Assembly: GCA_017502125.1 (NCBI GenBank) | Contig: JAFVVN010000010.1 | Location: 1-55,986, forward strand | Source of the DNA: Bacteroidales bacterium | GTDB lineage: Bacteria; Bacteroidota; Bacteroidia; Bacteroidales; UBA932 | Direction of reading: 5' to 3' | Length of the DNA: 55,986 nt | Shown here: piece by piece, positions 1-7,858 of the stretch | Position numbering within the stretch: position 1 is the stretch's first letter | Layout of the letters: the number at the start of each line of letters is the position of its first letter | Position numbers and translations under genes: made by a program | The notes under the pieces: generated by a model | Databases searched by the model: none | Told to the model about the DNA's origin: nothing | Seen by the model: the letters and a program-made list of their open reading frames with translations, nothing else

Positions 1-1820
1 ATTCCGTCTGCTGTGCCACATAATTCCGAGTGCAGGATTGCTCTACGATAGTAGAATTTGCGGAAGGCGGTTGAATCCATACCATTATCCAAAGCTTTCT
101 TGATAAGATGAGCCATATCGTCAAGACTATCCTTCAGTTTCTCTGTATCACCTTGCATTTCATAGGCTCTTGCCAACAGATACATTGCTCCGAAATGCTC
201 GGGGTTGAAAACAAGAAAATTCTCAAGCAACCTTTGTGCATCAAGGCTATGACCAGAGTATAAGTATCTGACAGCATTCAGAAACACTGCTTCTCTATTG
301 TCGTTTGATACAACTGGCCATGACACATGTCTCATCAGGCAGTCATCATCAGCCATATTCTGCAGAGCTCTGGAAACAAGGTCATAAGCATAGCTGATGT
401 CATTTGCTTTTACTGCTTTCTCCGCAATCTGGCATAATGTGGTGGCAAGTGCATCATAATCCTTCGTGGCTTCATGTTGGCTGATAGCCTCACCTATCTC
501 CAACTCGGTTGAAATGATTTTTTCATCATTGTATTCTTTTGCAAATGTGAGTATGTCTTTTGAAACCATGACGGAGTTCTGGTTGATATGCTGCATCAGT
601 TCAATTCCAGCAAAAGATCTCGCACGGCTCAAAGCCACATAAGTCTGTCCATAGGTAAATGCTCCTTTGCCAAAATTGATGGCAACCTTGTCAAAAGTCA
701 AAGACTGGCTTTTGTGGATTGTAATTGCCCATGCAAGTCGTAATGGATATTGTGTCATTTTGCCGATGACTTTCTTCTCAACCACCTTTGCAGCTTCATT
801 ATATTGGTACTCAAATGCCTCCCAGACTTCTGTCTCAACTTCACTCTCCATACCATTTTCCAGTCTTACCTTTATTAAGTCCTTACCAAGTTCTGACACT
901 ACGCCAATGGTACCATTAACGCAACCGTTTTTCTTGATATTTCGGATAAACATAACCTGTGCTCCTACTTTCAGAACAAGTTCTTCCTCGGCAGCATCCT
1001 TGCACTTGGAACAATCACCGGAGTACGTGGCCGTATATGTAAATGAGGGGGCATCAATCTCGGCCAATCTATTGTCATTTATAAGCGCTGCATCATCTCT
1101 TCTTGTTGTAAGGGTTATACGAAAACTGTCATCTATGCCGACAAGGTCCTCATCAACAACACGAGTATTAAGTTTGGCAATATCAGATTGTTGAACAGCC
1201 CCAACACGGAAGCGGTCCAGGAGTTCGATAAATGCTGGATCATTCTGACGATATACATTTGTAAACTCAATCTTTGGCAGTTTCACGTTACTGAGCACAT
1301 TAGAGTCGTAGAAATAGTACCCGGTTGACTTGTAGAACTTACGCAAGAGGGCCTTGTCTGCCATGTTTATAACAGGAGGCAACTGAAACAGATCACCCAC
1401 AAACACGACCTGAACGCCACCAAAAGGATGCGGATCATTTCTATGACGACGTAACATTCTATCCATGACATCGACCATATCACATCTTACCATTGATACC
1501 TCATCAATGATTATCGTATCAATTCTATTAAGAAGTTCTATGCGATCTTTATCTATGTTCCCATAGTTGTTAGGACCCTGAACACCAAAAGACAAGCCGA
1601 AAAAAGAGTGAATAGTCTGACCTCCGACATTCATTGCAGCAACTCCTGTCGGAGCCAGCACAACGAACCGCTTCTTGACTTCCTCGCAAATACGACGGAG
1701 AAATGTACTTTTACCAGTACCAGCCTTACCCGTCAAGAAGAAACTGTTGTTGGTATTAGCAATCATCCTGTAAGCATTCTGCTGCTCAAGATTTCCAGCA
1801 CATTCATCAAAAAAGCTCAT
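1..1820 (-). CDS. Pif1/RecD-like DNA helicase with C-terminal TPR-like region (partial, 3' end outside window)
   Basis: Superfamily 1B ATP-dependent helicase, read on the minus strand from an ATG at 1818-1820; the frame stays open to the left edge, so the C-terminus is missing. About 606 residues are visible. Walker A (GKAGTGKST) is at residues 31-39, an APTGVAA motif at 56-62 and Walker B (IIIDEVSM) at 103-110. A GDLFQLPP motif follows, then late helicase motifs WAITIHKSQS and YVALSRAR, typical of the Pif1/RecD2 group. After these the protein continues into a helical stretch resembling TPR or Sel1-like repeats (phrases such as NPEHFGAMYLLARAYEMQG). It may act in replication, recombination or mobile-element biology. 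A TACCTTTG -7 box lies just upstream. The surrounding DNA is AT-rich, which suggests an accessory gene. Family assignment is secure; the biological role is not. Confidence 0.92.
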   Translation of the reverse strand, partial: MSFFDECAGNLEQQNAYRMIANTNNSFFLTGKAGTGKSTFLRRICEEVKKRFVVLAPTGVAAMNVGGQTIHSFFGLSFGVQGPNNYGNIDKDRIELLNRIDTIIIDEVSMVRCDMVDVMDRMLRRHRNDPHPFGGVQVVFVGDLFQLPPVINMADKALLRKFYKSTGYYFYDSNVLSNVKLPKIEFTNVYRQNDPAFIELLDRFRVGAVQQSDIAKLNTRVVDEDLVGIDDSFRITLTTRRDDAALINDNRLAEIDAPSFTYTATYSGDCSKCKDAAEEELVLKVGAQVMFIRNIKKNGCVNGTIGVVSELGKDLIKVRLENGMESEVETEVWEAFEYQYNEAAKVVEKKVIGKMTQYPLRLAWAITIHKSQSLTFDKVAINFGKGAFTYGQTYVALSRARSFAGIELMQHINQNSVMVSKDILTFAKEYNDEKIISTELEIGEAISQHEATKDYDALATTLCQIAEKAVKANDISYAYDLVSRALQNMADDDCLMRHVSWPVVSNDNREAVFLNAVRYLYSGHSLDAQRLLENFLVFNPEHFGAMYLLARAYEMQGDTEKLKDSLDDMAHLIKKALDNGMDSTAFRKFYYRRAILHSELCGTADG

Positions 1821-1848
1821 ACTCTTTCTTCGTTTTTTGTTTACGAAG

Positions 1849-1856
1849 CAAAGGTA
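1849..1856 (-). promoter_or_regulatory. Bacteroidetes -7 promoter box upstream of the Pif1-like helicase gene
   Basis: On the minus strand this reads TACCTTTG, matching the Bacteroidetes TAnnTTTG consensus, 28 bp before the helicase ATG. No clear -33 TTG is present at the expected distance. Confidence 0.5.
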
Positions 1857-2079
1857 TGAGCCTTGTGCGAAGCGGAAGTTCGTTATTCTTCAGAAATGCA
1901 GAGACTTCTGACAAACCTGTACAGTAATTGTACTATTATCATTAAAGAAGAAATTTGCATCAGAGGAATTTGTAAAACAATCCCTTCCATAGTTTAATAA
2001 TGCCTTTGGCTATATGCTTCCTGCATAGGATGCATTCGAGACTTGCACCCGTCAGAAATGCCCACACGGGCGTATCAAT
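1857..2079. other. Intergenic stretch with no recognised gene
   Basis: Together with the flanking promoter and terminator this makes a 300-bp gap between two minus-strand genes. I see no coding frame or RNA gene in it. A short imperfect hairpin (CCCGT/ACGGG arms) lies around 2048-2070. Confidence 0.4.
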
Positions 2080-2116
2080 AAAAGTATAGCGAAAGACATA
2101 TATTCGCTATACTTTT
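2080..2116 (-). terminator. Intrinsic terminator of the DUF3825 gene
   Basis: A perfect 14-bp inverted repeat (AAAAGTATAGCGAA at 2080-2093 and its complement at 2103-2116) encloses a 9-nt loop and starts 5 bp after the DUF3825 stop codon. A U-rich run ends the minus-strand hairpin. As a perfect A/T-flanked palindrome it could work in both directions. Confidence 0.75.
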
Positions 2117-2120
2117 AATC

Positions 2121-3584
2121 TTATTTAATAAGAAGCGGATTTAACCACGACTCCTCTGGTTTAGCAATTAACCTTGCATCTTGATAAACTTCATCAAGAC
2201 CCAAAATCGTCTCTGGCGTATATATATGCTCATCAGCATGTGGAGTTAATACCAAAGCAAAATCAGGGCTTGAAGTGTAAGAGCTTTCAAGATAAATTGG
2301 CATCAACAACTGTATTCGCTTTGCTGAAGGATAATACATCGGAACGATAAACTTGTAGTTTCTTTGAGCAATCCTTTTAGCAAATAAGATAGCATTATCT
2401 AACTTTGCTCCTAAGTCGTCTAGTTCAAGATCCTTATATTTATCTGGGAATCTTTCAATTCTTTCCTCGATAATATGCTCATACTTTTGAAGGTTGGAAT
2501 CTACCTCCCATTCGCAATGAAAAATAATCTCATTAATATCTTTAAAAAACTGAGGTGGTGCTGGTTCGCATGAATCAAACCCCATTTTTTTCAGACCAAG
2601 TTTACTTGGACTCATTTCTAGGTTTGCTACATACTCTTTGCCACCCATATTCAGCAAATCTCCAGTAATATTAAGGTCATGTCCGAATTTATCAATAAGA
2701 TTCGTGTTAAATAGCACCTTTGTTTTATTGTTATTATACACAATCTTATCCTTAAAATTCAGCATTTCATGCTCATAGAAAAGTCTTTCTAGCTCGAACT
2801 CCAAATATGACTTGAGGATAGGAAAAATAAAAGTCTCATCTTTCTTATTTTTATACTCCCACGGTTCTTTGATGGTTTTCCCTTCAAGTTTCTTCAAAAA
2901 ATCGTTACATGCTTCCAAAGAGTCAAATGCCATTCTACCAATAAAGAACCTTTCCCTCTCTTTTCTCATAGAACGGAATTCTATATCTGTACCCCAATCT
3001 AATCCCTCATACTGTCCCTTAATATTTTTAGTAAACCAGCCGTACATAACCTCTCCGGCAGATGTTTTAAGAGATATTTTAAAGCGAGCGAATTTACCTG
3101 TTTTAGCATCAACTTTAGTTCCATCTGGAAATTTTGTATGCCCAGCTCCATTAAAGTACTCAAGTTCTCCTACAACAAAATCATCAAGATTATCAGTAGT
3201 AAGTAATTGGCCTGTCAAATCCTTGACTCGTTCAAAGCACTTAGGATTAATTCTACCAATACTACATATTGAAACCTTCCAGGTAACACCATTAAAAATA
3301 CCGGTCAGTTTATTTCTTGAAAAAACGCCAAAAATTTTATCTCCTCGTTTGGTTGTGACTGGTAGTTCGAACTTCAAAATTAAGGCATGAGATTCATCAG
3401 AAATTTCTCCAGATTCGCTGTAATAAACAACCTTAAACTCGTCAGAATCAATGTAATCATTAATAACTTTAGGTGGAACTGCGTTTCCCACTATCCTGTC
3501 TAAAATTGAGAAACAATTTTCCCCTTTCTCAGACTTTCTCAAGTTACGAACATAGCCTAATTTGGTAATTCCCGTCTTATCCAT
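2121..3584 (-). CDS. DUF3825 domain-containing protein
   Basis: 487-residue cytoplasmic protein with no signal peptide or membrane segment. The C-terminal part matches what I know of DUF3825: a PDFALVL strand, then PETILGLDEVYQDARLIAKP and a terminal SWL. The N-terminal third carries two related segments (KIFGVFSRNKLTGIFNGVTW near residue 90 and VMYGWFTKNIKGQYEGLDW near 185), which looks like an internal duplication of a small beta-rich domain. It follows the WYL regulator gene by 43 bp on the same strand and has its own -7 box. The function of DUF3825 is not established to my knowledge; co-location with a WYL regulator in AT-rich accessory DNA is compatible with a nucleic-acid or defence role, but that is inference only. 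Confidence 0.82.
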   Translation of the reverse strand: MDKTGITKLGYVRNLRKSEKGENCFSILDRIVGNAVPPKVINDYIDSDEFKVVYYSESGEISDESHALILKFELPVTTKRGDKIFGVFSRNKLTGIFNGVTWKVSICSIGRINPKCFERVKDLTGQLLTTDNLDDFVVGELEYFNGAGHTKFPDGTKVDAKTGKFARFKISLKTSAGEVMYGWFTKNIKGQYEGLDWGTDIEFRSMRKERERFFIGRMAFDSLEACNDFLKKLEGKTIKEPWEYKNKKDETFIFPILKSYLEFELERLFYEHEMLNFKDKIVYNNNKTKVLFNTNLIDKFGHDLNITGDLLNMGGKEYVANLEMSPSKLGLKKMGFDSCEPAPPQFFKDINEIIFHCEWEVDSNLQKYEHIIEERIERFPDKYKDLELDDLGAKLDNAILFAKRIAQRNYKFIVPMYYPSAKRIQLLMPIYLESSYTSSPDFALVLTPHADEHIYTPETILGLDEVYQDARLIAKPEESWLNPLLIK

Positions 3585-3610
3585 TCTATGAAAGTTTTAG
3601 CATTATTCAA

Positions 3611-3618
3611 CAAATATA
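3611..3618 (-). promoter_or_regulatory. -7 promoter box upstream of the DUF3825 gene
   Basis: Minus-strand TATATTTG, a full match to TAnnTTTG, 26 bp before the ATG at 3584. It lies in the 43-bp gap after the WYL gene, so DUF3825 may be transcribed separately as well as by read-through. Confidence 0.5.
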
Positions 3619-3627
3619 GGTAAAATA

Positions 3628-4719
3628 TTAATTATATAACTGTTCTAACGTTATAACATTACTAGCAATTTGCATTCTAACAGAATCGGGTGAGAGCACA
3701 ACCAACTTACTACCATAACTCATTAGCAATCTTGGCAACTCATAGTCATCCGGGATGCATTCGATGGTATAAAAAGTCCAATCATTGAATTTCGGATACT
3801 GCTGTCGCATCTTCTCCTGATCTGATAACATTAGTTTTATCTGACTGTTGTGAAGAGGTTTGGTATCTATATAAGGACTCGTTTCGGGAGCCACACAGAA
3901 TAGAATCTTTTGTAGTTCTCTATTAGCATGGTATGTTATACCTACGATATCCTGATATCGCTCTGCAATGTCAACGGGGCAATCTATATAGTCAACACCA
4001 GCTACCTCTTCGTAGGATTCTATACGATCCAGCGGAAGGTTCATCAGGAAGTCCGGGTTATATGAATATTCCTCTGTTCCATTATGGTTGCAGATAAGAT
4101 ACCACCTATCATTGTATTGCTTAAGATGATACGGATAGACGACAAAGTGTACTGGTTCACTAGAATTAAACTTACGGTACACTAATGAAACTACCTTCTT
4201 GTTTGCTATGGCTGAGAAGAACCAACCGAGTAATTCCTTGTTCCTAAGGTATTCATTTGAACTGAATGAGATAATCTTATGATTCATGCCATCGTCCATG
4301 TTGTAGTAGCCGCGTCCGAATGACTTTTTGTCATTAAGTTTGTTCTGCAAGTCATCAAGCCATGTGAAGTTATCAAGACCGGAGAACTGGCCAAGAGTAT
4401 TTAAGACTTCAGACAACAGGCGTTTCTCATCTGCAGTCATCGGTTTTGCAAAGAGCGATTGAGATTGGTCTGAATATCTTACTATGCGCTTACCACTTAT
4501 TACATGAGTATCTTCAACAATATCCATAGAGAACGGTGCTTCCTGAAGAGCCACTATATCCATTTCAATAGTCCTTTTATCAACAGTCTTAAATCCGTCT
4601 GCTAATAATTTCTCATTACATTTTTCTTTGAGATCAGTACGTGTATAATAATGGTGCCTATCAGATAGCATCTGATCTAGGTACATATATCTTATAACTG
4701 CGTTCTTATTTACTGCCAT
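3628..4719 (-). CDS. WYL-domain transcriptional regulator
   Basis: 363-residue DNA-binding regulator. I use the ATG at 4719 (MAVNKNAVIRYMYLDQ), because the upstream in-frame extension runs through the A/T-rich leader and a TTTGC promoter-like motif. The N-terminal 80 residues form the winged helix-turn-helix usual in this family (IRYMYLDQMLS, then TRTDLKEKCNEKL). The WYL core is around residues 175-240, with the RWYLI signature at about 205-209. A C-terminal WCX-like segment (YELPRLLMSYGSKLVVLSP) follows. WYL regulators sense ligands, sometimes nucleotides, and often control phage-defence loci. Here it sits between a 100-aa unknown and DUF3825 on the same strand and is divergent from the vWA gene. 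Its target is unknown. Confidence 0.9.
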   Translation of the reverse strand: MAVNKNAVIRYMYLDQMLSDRHHYYTRTDLKEKCNEKLLADGFKTVDKRTIEMDIVALQEAPFSMDIVEDTHVISGKRIVRYSDQSQSLFAKPMTADEKRLLSEVLNTLGQFSGLDNFTWLDDLQNKLNDKKSFGRGYYNMDDGMNHKIISFSSNEYLRNKELLGWFFSAIANKKVVSLVYRKFNSSEPVHFVVYPYHLKQYNDRWYLICNHNGTEEYSYNPDFLMNLPLDRIESYEEVAGVDYIDCPVDIAERYQDIVGITYHANRELQKILFCVAPETSPYIDTKPLHNSQIKLMLSDQEKMRQQYPKFNDWTFYTIECIPDDYELPRLLMSYGSKLVVLSPDSVRMQIASNVITLEQLYN

Positions 4720-4795
4720 AGTTTTTCTTTTTTTGCAAAGGTGATACCGAGCCACGAAATGTATTTTCGCAAAATTAAATATTAAACGGCAGACT

Positions 4796-5098
4796 TCAAA
4801 CTAAGTCTTGATATACCTTTAATATGCAGGACAGCATACTAATGTTATCTCCTCTGGCAAATTCGCAATTTTCAATACAAACATCTCTTAGCTGAACAGA
4901 CCCATCTTTATTGAAAGCACAATACATATTAGAAATAATATTGAGAAGAGTTGCAGGAGTTCTTGCTGAAACTTGCACCGCTACAGGCATGGTTACATTA
5001 TCTCCAACTAGTGCTTTACATGAAATATTTTTAATACCATTAGATGCGTTTTCATCACCATCTACGAACTCTAACTTGATTTGTTTGTTCATTATCAT
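4796..5098 (-). CDS. Hypothetical protein (100 aa)
   Basis: Small protein of unknown function with no signal peptide or membrane segment. It begins with closely spaced ATGs at 5098 and 5092, and the second (MNKQIKLEFVDGDE) may be the true start. Content is mixed beta/alpha with a few cysteines (KNISCKAL, YCAFNKDG, CIENCEF) that do not form a clear metal site. It lies 76 bp upstream of the WYL regulator on the same strand and is divergent from the vWA membrane protein gene. I do not recognise the family. Codon use matches the rest of the AT-rich island, so I regard it as real. Confidence 0.6.
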   Translation of the reverse strand: MIMNKQIKLEFVDGDENASNGIKNISCKALVGDNVTMPVAVQVSARTPATLLNIISNMYCAFNKDGSVQLRDVCIENCEFARGDNISMLSCILKVYQDLV

Positions 5099-5264
5099 AA
5101 TTATTGTTATTTAAATTATTAATATCTTTATTATCAGATGTTTACGACTTGCAATATGGTAATACTTTTTCGATTTTGCAAGGAGATTAAGCTTAAAAAG
5201 TCACGTCACAACGAGGTCCACGGTCATTATACCTTCAGCGAAATTCCACTTCGTAACTGTGCTT

Positions 5265-5272
5265 TACATTTG
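5265..5272 (+). promoter_or_regulatory. -7 promoter box upstream of the vWA gene
   Basis: TACATTTG matches TAnnTTTG, 20 bp before the ATG at 5293. No convincing -33 element. The remainder of the 194-bp divergent region (5099-5292) shows nothing I recognise. Confidence 0.45.
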
Positions 5273-5292
5273 CATCGTAACCAAAACTTTTA

Positions 5293-6084
5293 ATGAACAT
5301 GAACACAAATCTAAAAATCCTCATTGGCTGCATCGTAGCCATTTGTGCTGTAGGTATTACAGTATTTCTTTCTGTAAGAGGCAACAACGAAAAGAACAAG
5401 ACTACAGAAATCCCAACTGTTGCCGAAGCGGACACTGCAGCAATCAAAAGAGTGCATAACCTTATTATACTTGATGAGAGTGGGTCAATGTACGGACTTG
5501 AAAAGGTATCTGTTGGAGGTGTGAATGAAACCATCCAGACAATCAAGGAAGCATACTATGCTAATCCCGAACAGGAACAACTCCTGACGATGGTGACATT
5601 TTCCAGTCAAAGCAAGGTGAGGATTGTACATCATTATAGTTCACAAAAGATCCAAGATGTAGAGGAAATGCCATTGAATAAGTTCAGGCCCAATGGCATG
5701 ACACCTCTATGGGATGTTGTAGGCAAGATGTGTACACGAGTCGAAAAAGAAGCTGATGAAGAAAGTCTTGTACTGGTTACTATTATCACCGATGGTAGGG
5801 AAAACGCTTCAACCAAATATAATAGCAATAGTATCAAGGCATTAGTGGGCAGGCTCGATCAGGCTGGATGGGTATTTACATATATCGGAGCTAATCAGAA
5901 TGCAATTCATGAAGCCAATTCAATGGGAATCAGAAATGTCCTTCAATATGACTCAGACGAAGAGGGCACAAAAGCTATGTGGAATCAGGAAAGGAATTCT
6001 CGAAAGGCATTTTACGAAAGGGCTAAGACAATCAAGTCGAGAAGCCAGCTGAAGCGAGGATATTTTGACAAGGATAATGAGTAA
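5293..6084 (+). CDS. Membrane-anchored vWA-domain protein
   Basis: 263 residues. An N-terminal hydrophobic segment (about residues 8-27, ILIGCIVAICAVGITVFLSV) anchors it; the rest is a von Willebrand factor A domain. The metal-ion-dependent adhesion site is intact: DESGS with D61, the threonine of NGMTPLWD at T137, and D167 in ITDGRE. The layout resembles stand-alone bacterial vWA proteins such as the TerY type, which organise protein complexes through a divalent metal. The C-terminus is basic and charged. A 59-aa membrane protein starts 16 bp downstream and a strong terminator closes the pair. It is divergent from the 100-aa/WYL/DUF3825 run. Partner and process are unknown. Confidence 0.88.
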   Translation: MNMNTNLKILIGCIVAICAVGITVFLSVRGNNEKNKTTEIPTVAEADTAAIKRVHNLIILDESGSMYGLEKVSVGGVNETIQTIKEAYYANPEQEQLLTMVTFSSQSKVRIVHHYSSQKIQDVEEMPLNKFRPNGMTPLWDVVGKMCTRVEKEADEESLVLVTIITDGRENASTKYNSNSIKALVGRLDQAGWVFTYIGANQNAIHEANSMGIRNVLQYDSDEEGTKAMWNQERNSRKAFYERAKTIKSRSQLKRGYFDKDNE

Positions 6085-6100
6085 CGGAAAATGATTATAT

Positions 6101-6280
6101 ATGGAAGTTTTAATAGATTTCTTGCTGGTGTGGGCCCTGTTTTCTGTTTGCATTACACCTATCTTGCTCGCGATTCAGCTTGCCACAAACATACGTTGGT
6201 ATAAGAAATTTTATGAGACTATACGATCATGCAAACAAGACATTTACGACTATAAGATGCCGTCTGACGTGCGCGATTGA
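6101..6280 (+). CDS. Small membrane protein (59 aa)
   Basis: Short frame starting MEVLIDFLLVWALF, with one long hydrophobic segment (residues 3-27) followed by a charged tail (RWYKKFYETIRSCKQDIYDY). It begins 16 bp after the vWA gene stop and ends 25 bp before a strong hairpin terminator, so it is likely co-transcribed with the vWA protein. Support comes from position and from the amphipathic, membrane-protein-like composition; I do not recognise a family. It may be an interaction partner of the vWA membrane protein, which is inference. Confidence 0.55.
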   Translation: MEVLIDFLLVWALFSVCITPILLAIQLATNIRWYKKFYETIRSCKQDIYDYKMPSDVRD

Positions 6281-6305
6281 TAGTGTTTCAGAACAGCTTT
6301 TGTGC

Positions 6306-6345
6306 GAGGATGACATGACCCTGGATGTCATCCTCTTTCTTCTAC
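6306..6345 (+). terminator. Intrinsic terminator after the vWA/small-membrane-protein pair
   Basis: Perfect 11-bp stem (GAGGATGACAT at 6306-6316 with its complement at 6325-6335), 8-nt loop, then a T-rich run. It also faces the end of the opposing zinc-ribbon pseudogene. Confidence 0.8.
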
Positions 6346-6853
6346 ATTTTTTCGGATTGTGTTATATCTTGGACAGGCTCGCATTTAGGACAACGAATCT
6401 CATATTTTCCAATGGCTATTTGCATAAGTTTCTTTTCAGTTCCACATTTAGCGCAGAAGACTTGACCGGCATCCTCGTGTCCCTTTCCGATTTTTGATGA
6501 TAAATAAGCAGGTAGGACCTTGCCTTCTATACCTATCAGCCATTGATTCAAAGAACGAATTAGAACAGCATGAGCCGCAGTCTGGACATACATATAGCCC
6601 GGGTATCACGTGAATCAATCAGTCCTTTTTTGCATTTACGGCAATAATTTAAGTAAACCTCTTTATTGTACTCCGAACAACGAGGTGACATACACTTATA
6701 TTTATTATGACTTTTCAGTTGAGACGGGAACAGGATATGTCCACACTCTCTACAAGTGAGTCTTTTATAAGATTTTATAGCTTTGTTTATCTGATTAACA
6801 AATTGATTGTATGCTTGATTTGGGATACATCCTGCTGCTGTTTCATCAGTCAA
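6342..6853 (-). pseudogene. Frameshifted multi-zinc-ribbon protein fragment
   Basis: Two overlapping minus-strand frames (6853-6560 and 6593-6342) each hold part of one cysteine-rich protein. The first has CRECGH, CMSPRC and CRKCKK; the last has CAKCG and CPKCEP. The missing middle zinc knuckle (VCPDCGSCC) is readable only in the third frame at about 6560-6600. Removing one base in the CCCGGG run near 6600 and one in the TTCTTT run near 6555 would join all three into about 165 residues with at least three CxxC pairs. The frame is also open upstream of the TTG at 6853 into the GNAT gene and no proper ATG is seen, so this looks like the C-terminal piece of a larger, decayed gene. Homopolymer sequencing error is an alternative for the shifts. 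The parent family is not recognised. Confidence 0.55.
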
Positions 6854-7376
6854 CCAACTTTGTAAGATCGTAATACATCAAGCATGTATCAGTGTCTGCA
6901 TCAGCAGTAGTCTTATCAAGATATCTGAAATCATTCTTCAGATAGAATGGGATTGCTTCACGCAGGGCATCTACTGTTACGAATGAACATCCTGTTCTGT
7001 TTCCCGAGATGAAGAGATCCTTGACAAAATTAAGGATATCTGAACCAATGCCGTTGTCACGATACTTGCTGTTCACAGCAAGACGACCTATCTTCACCGC
7101 TGGATAATCACTTCTGTGCTTGCTATGAGGGAAAAGTGCCTTGATCTTTCTCCAAGTAGCCTTGTCGCTGTCCGGCACGGAAATCTTATCGTTAGACACG
7201 GAGAAATATGCAACAATATCATCGTCAGTCTCGAGGATATATGTCACTGACAAAAGTTTCTTTAGATAAGGTTTGGAGTCTGACAATAAAAAATCGTTCA
7301 AGTCCTGATTTCCACAATCGAAAGACTTGAACTGATAATCTTGTGTAAGACGAACAACTCTGATATTGTCTGTCAT
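6846..7376 (-). CDS. GNAT-family N-acetyltransferase, probable toxin of a toxin-antitoxin pair
   Basis: 176-residue GCN5-related acetyltransferase. The N-terminus has the signature of TacT/AtaT-like toxins (FDCGNQDLNDFL, residues 19-30), and the acetyl-CoA binding region is visible as IGRLAVNSKYRDNGIGSDIL. The C-terminus is normal (TCLMYYDLTKLVD). Toxins of this group block translation by acetylating charged aminoacyl-tRNA; whether this one does is inferred from the family. The 52-aa gene ending 9 bp upstream is the probable antitoxin, and both lie behind one good promoter. The 3' end overlaps the zinc-ribbon pseudogene by 8 bp. It lies in the AT-rich island. Confidence 0.88.
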   Translation of the reverse strand: MTDNIRVVRLTQDYQFKSFDCGNQDLNDFLLSDSKPYLKKLLSVTYILETDDDIVAYFSVSNDKISVPDSDKATWRKIKALFPHSKHRSDYPAVKIGRLAVNSKYRDNGIGSDILNFVKDLFISGNRTGCSFVTVDALREAIPFYLKNDFRYLDKTTADADTDTCLMYYDLTKLVD

Positions 7377-7385
7377 AGAATCCTG

Positions 7386-7544
7386 TTAAAAGTTGAATGT
7401 AAGCATCTTCTTGATGCGTTCGGCTCCAGCCTTGACACGAGCTCTCTCTGCCGTAGTCGCTTTCTTCTGCTGTTCCATCTCAGCGAAGAAGTCCACTGCA
7501 GCCTGACCTGTTAATGGTGGAGTTGGTGCTATAGGTTTTGCCAT
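7386..7544 (-). CDS. Small protein upstream of the GNAT gene, candidate antitoxin (52 aa)
   Basis: Short frame starting MAKPIAPTPPLTGQAAVDFF and continuing with a charged helical tail (AERARVKAGAERIKKM). The proline-rich KPIAPTP start followed by a helix is, from general familiarity, a pattern of small Bacteroidetes proteins found directly upstream of GNAT toxins. It ends 9 bp before the GNAT ATG and has a near-consensus promoter upstream. It is not one of the classical ribbon-helix-helix antitoxins, so autoregulation is not evident. Assignment as antitoxin rests on position and this resemblance. Confidence 0.72.
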   Translation of the reverse strand: MAKPIAPTPPLTGQAAVDFFAEMEQQKKATTAERARVKAGAERIKKMLTFNF

Positions 7545-7569
7545 AATACATTTTGTTTTAATTCATTGG

Positions 7570-7601
7570 CAAATATAGCAAGAATCGTGAAAGTGACAAA
7601 A
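7570..7601 (-). promoter_or_regulatory. Near-consensus Bacteroidetes promoter for the GNAT toxin-antitoxin pair
   Basis: On the minus strand: TTTTG (-33, at 7597-7601), a 19-bp spacer, then TATATTTG (-7, at 7570-7577). Both boxes and the spacing fit the Bacteroides sigma-ABfr consensus. The ATG of the 52-aa gene is 25 bp downstream. Confidence 0.75.
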
Positions 7602-7656
7602 CATTCCATTTTTTTGATGCCTGGAAAGGAGCCCTTGAAGAAGAAGCATCACAATC

Positions 7657-7785
7657 TCATTCCAGAGACTTGAACATCTGTTCGACGCATTTCTTTTTCT
7701 GGTCCATGTTGGGGTGGACATAGAGGTTGAGGATGGTGCTGATGCTGGAGTGGCCGAGAGTGTGAAACTTAAGTTTGTTGACAGA
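7657..7785 (-). pseudogene. Tyrosine recombinase (integrase) C-terminal remnant
   Basis: About 40 residues of the C-terminal catalytic region of a phage-type tyrosine recombinase: HTLGHSSISTILNLYVHPN, then MDQKKKCVEQMFKSLE and a stop. The motif holds the HxLGH histidine box and the tyrosine near the end (LYVHP). A stop codon lies just upstream in frame, so the rest of the gene is gone. It sits where AT-rich accessory DNA gives way to the GC-richer chromosome and probably marks an old integration event. The wider gap 7545-7858 otherwise holds only the two promoters. Confidence 0.8.
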
Positions 7786-7858
7786 TTAAAATGGAAATAT
7801 ACTCAATTTTAAGTATTGTATTTTCCGCAAAATCACGCCAACTTTGCATGGATCCAAT

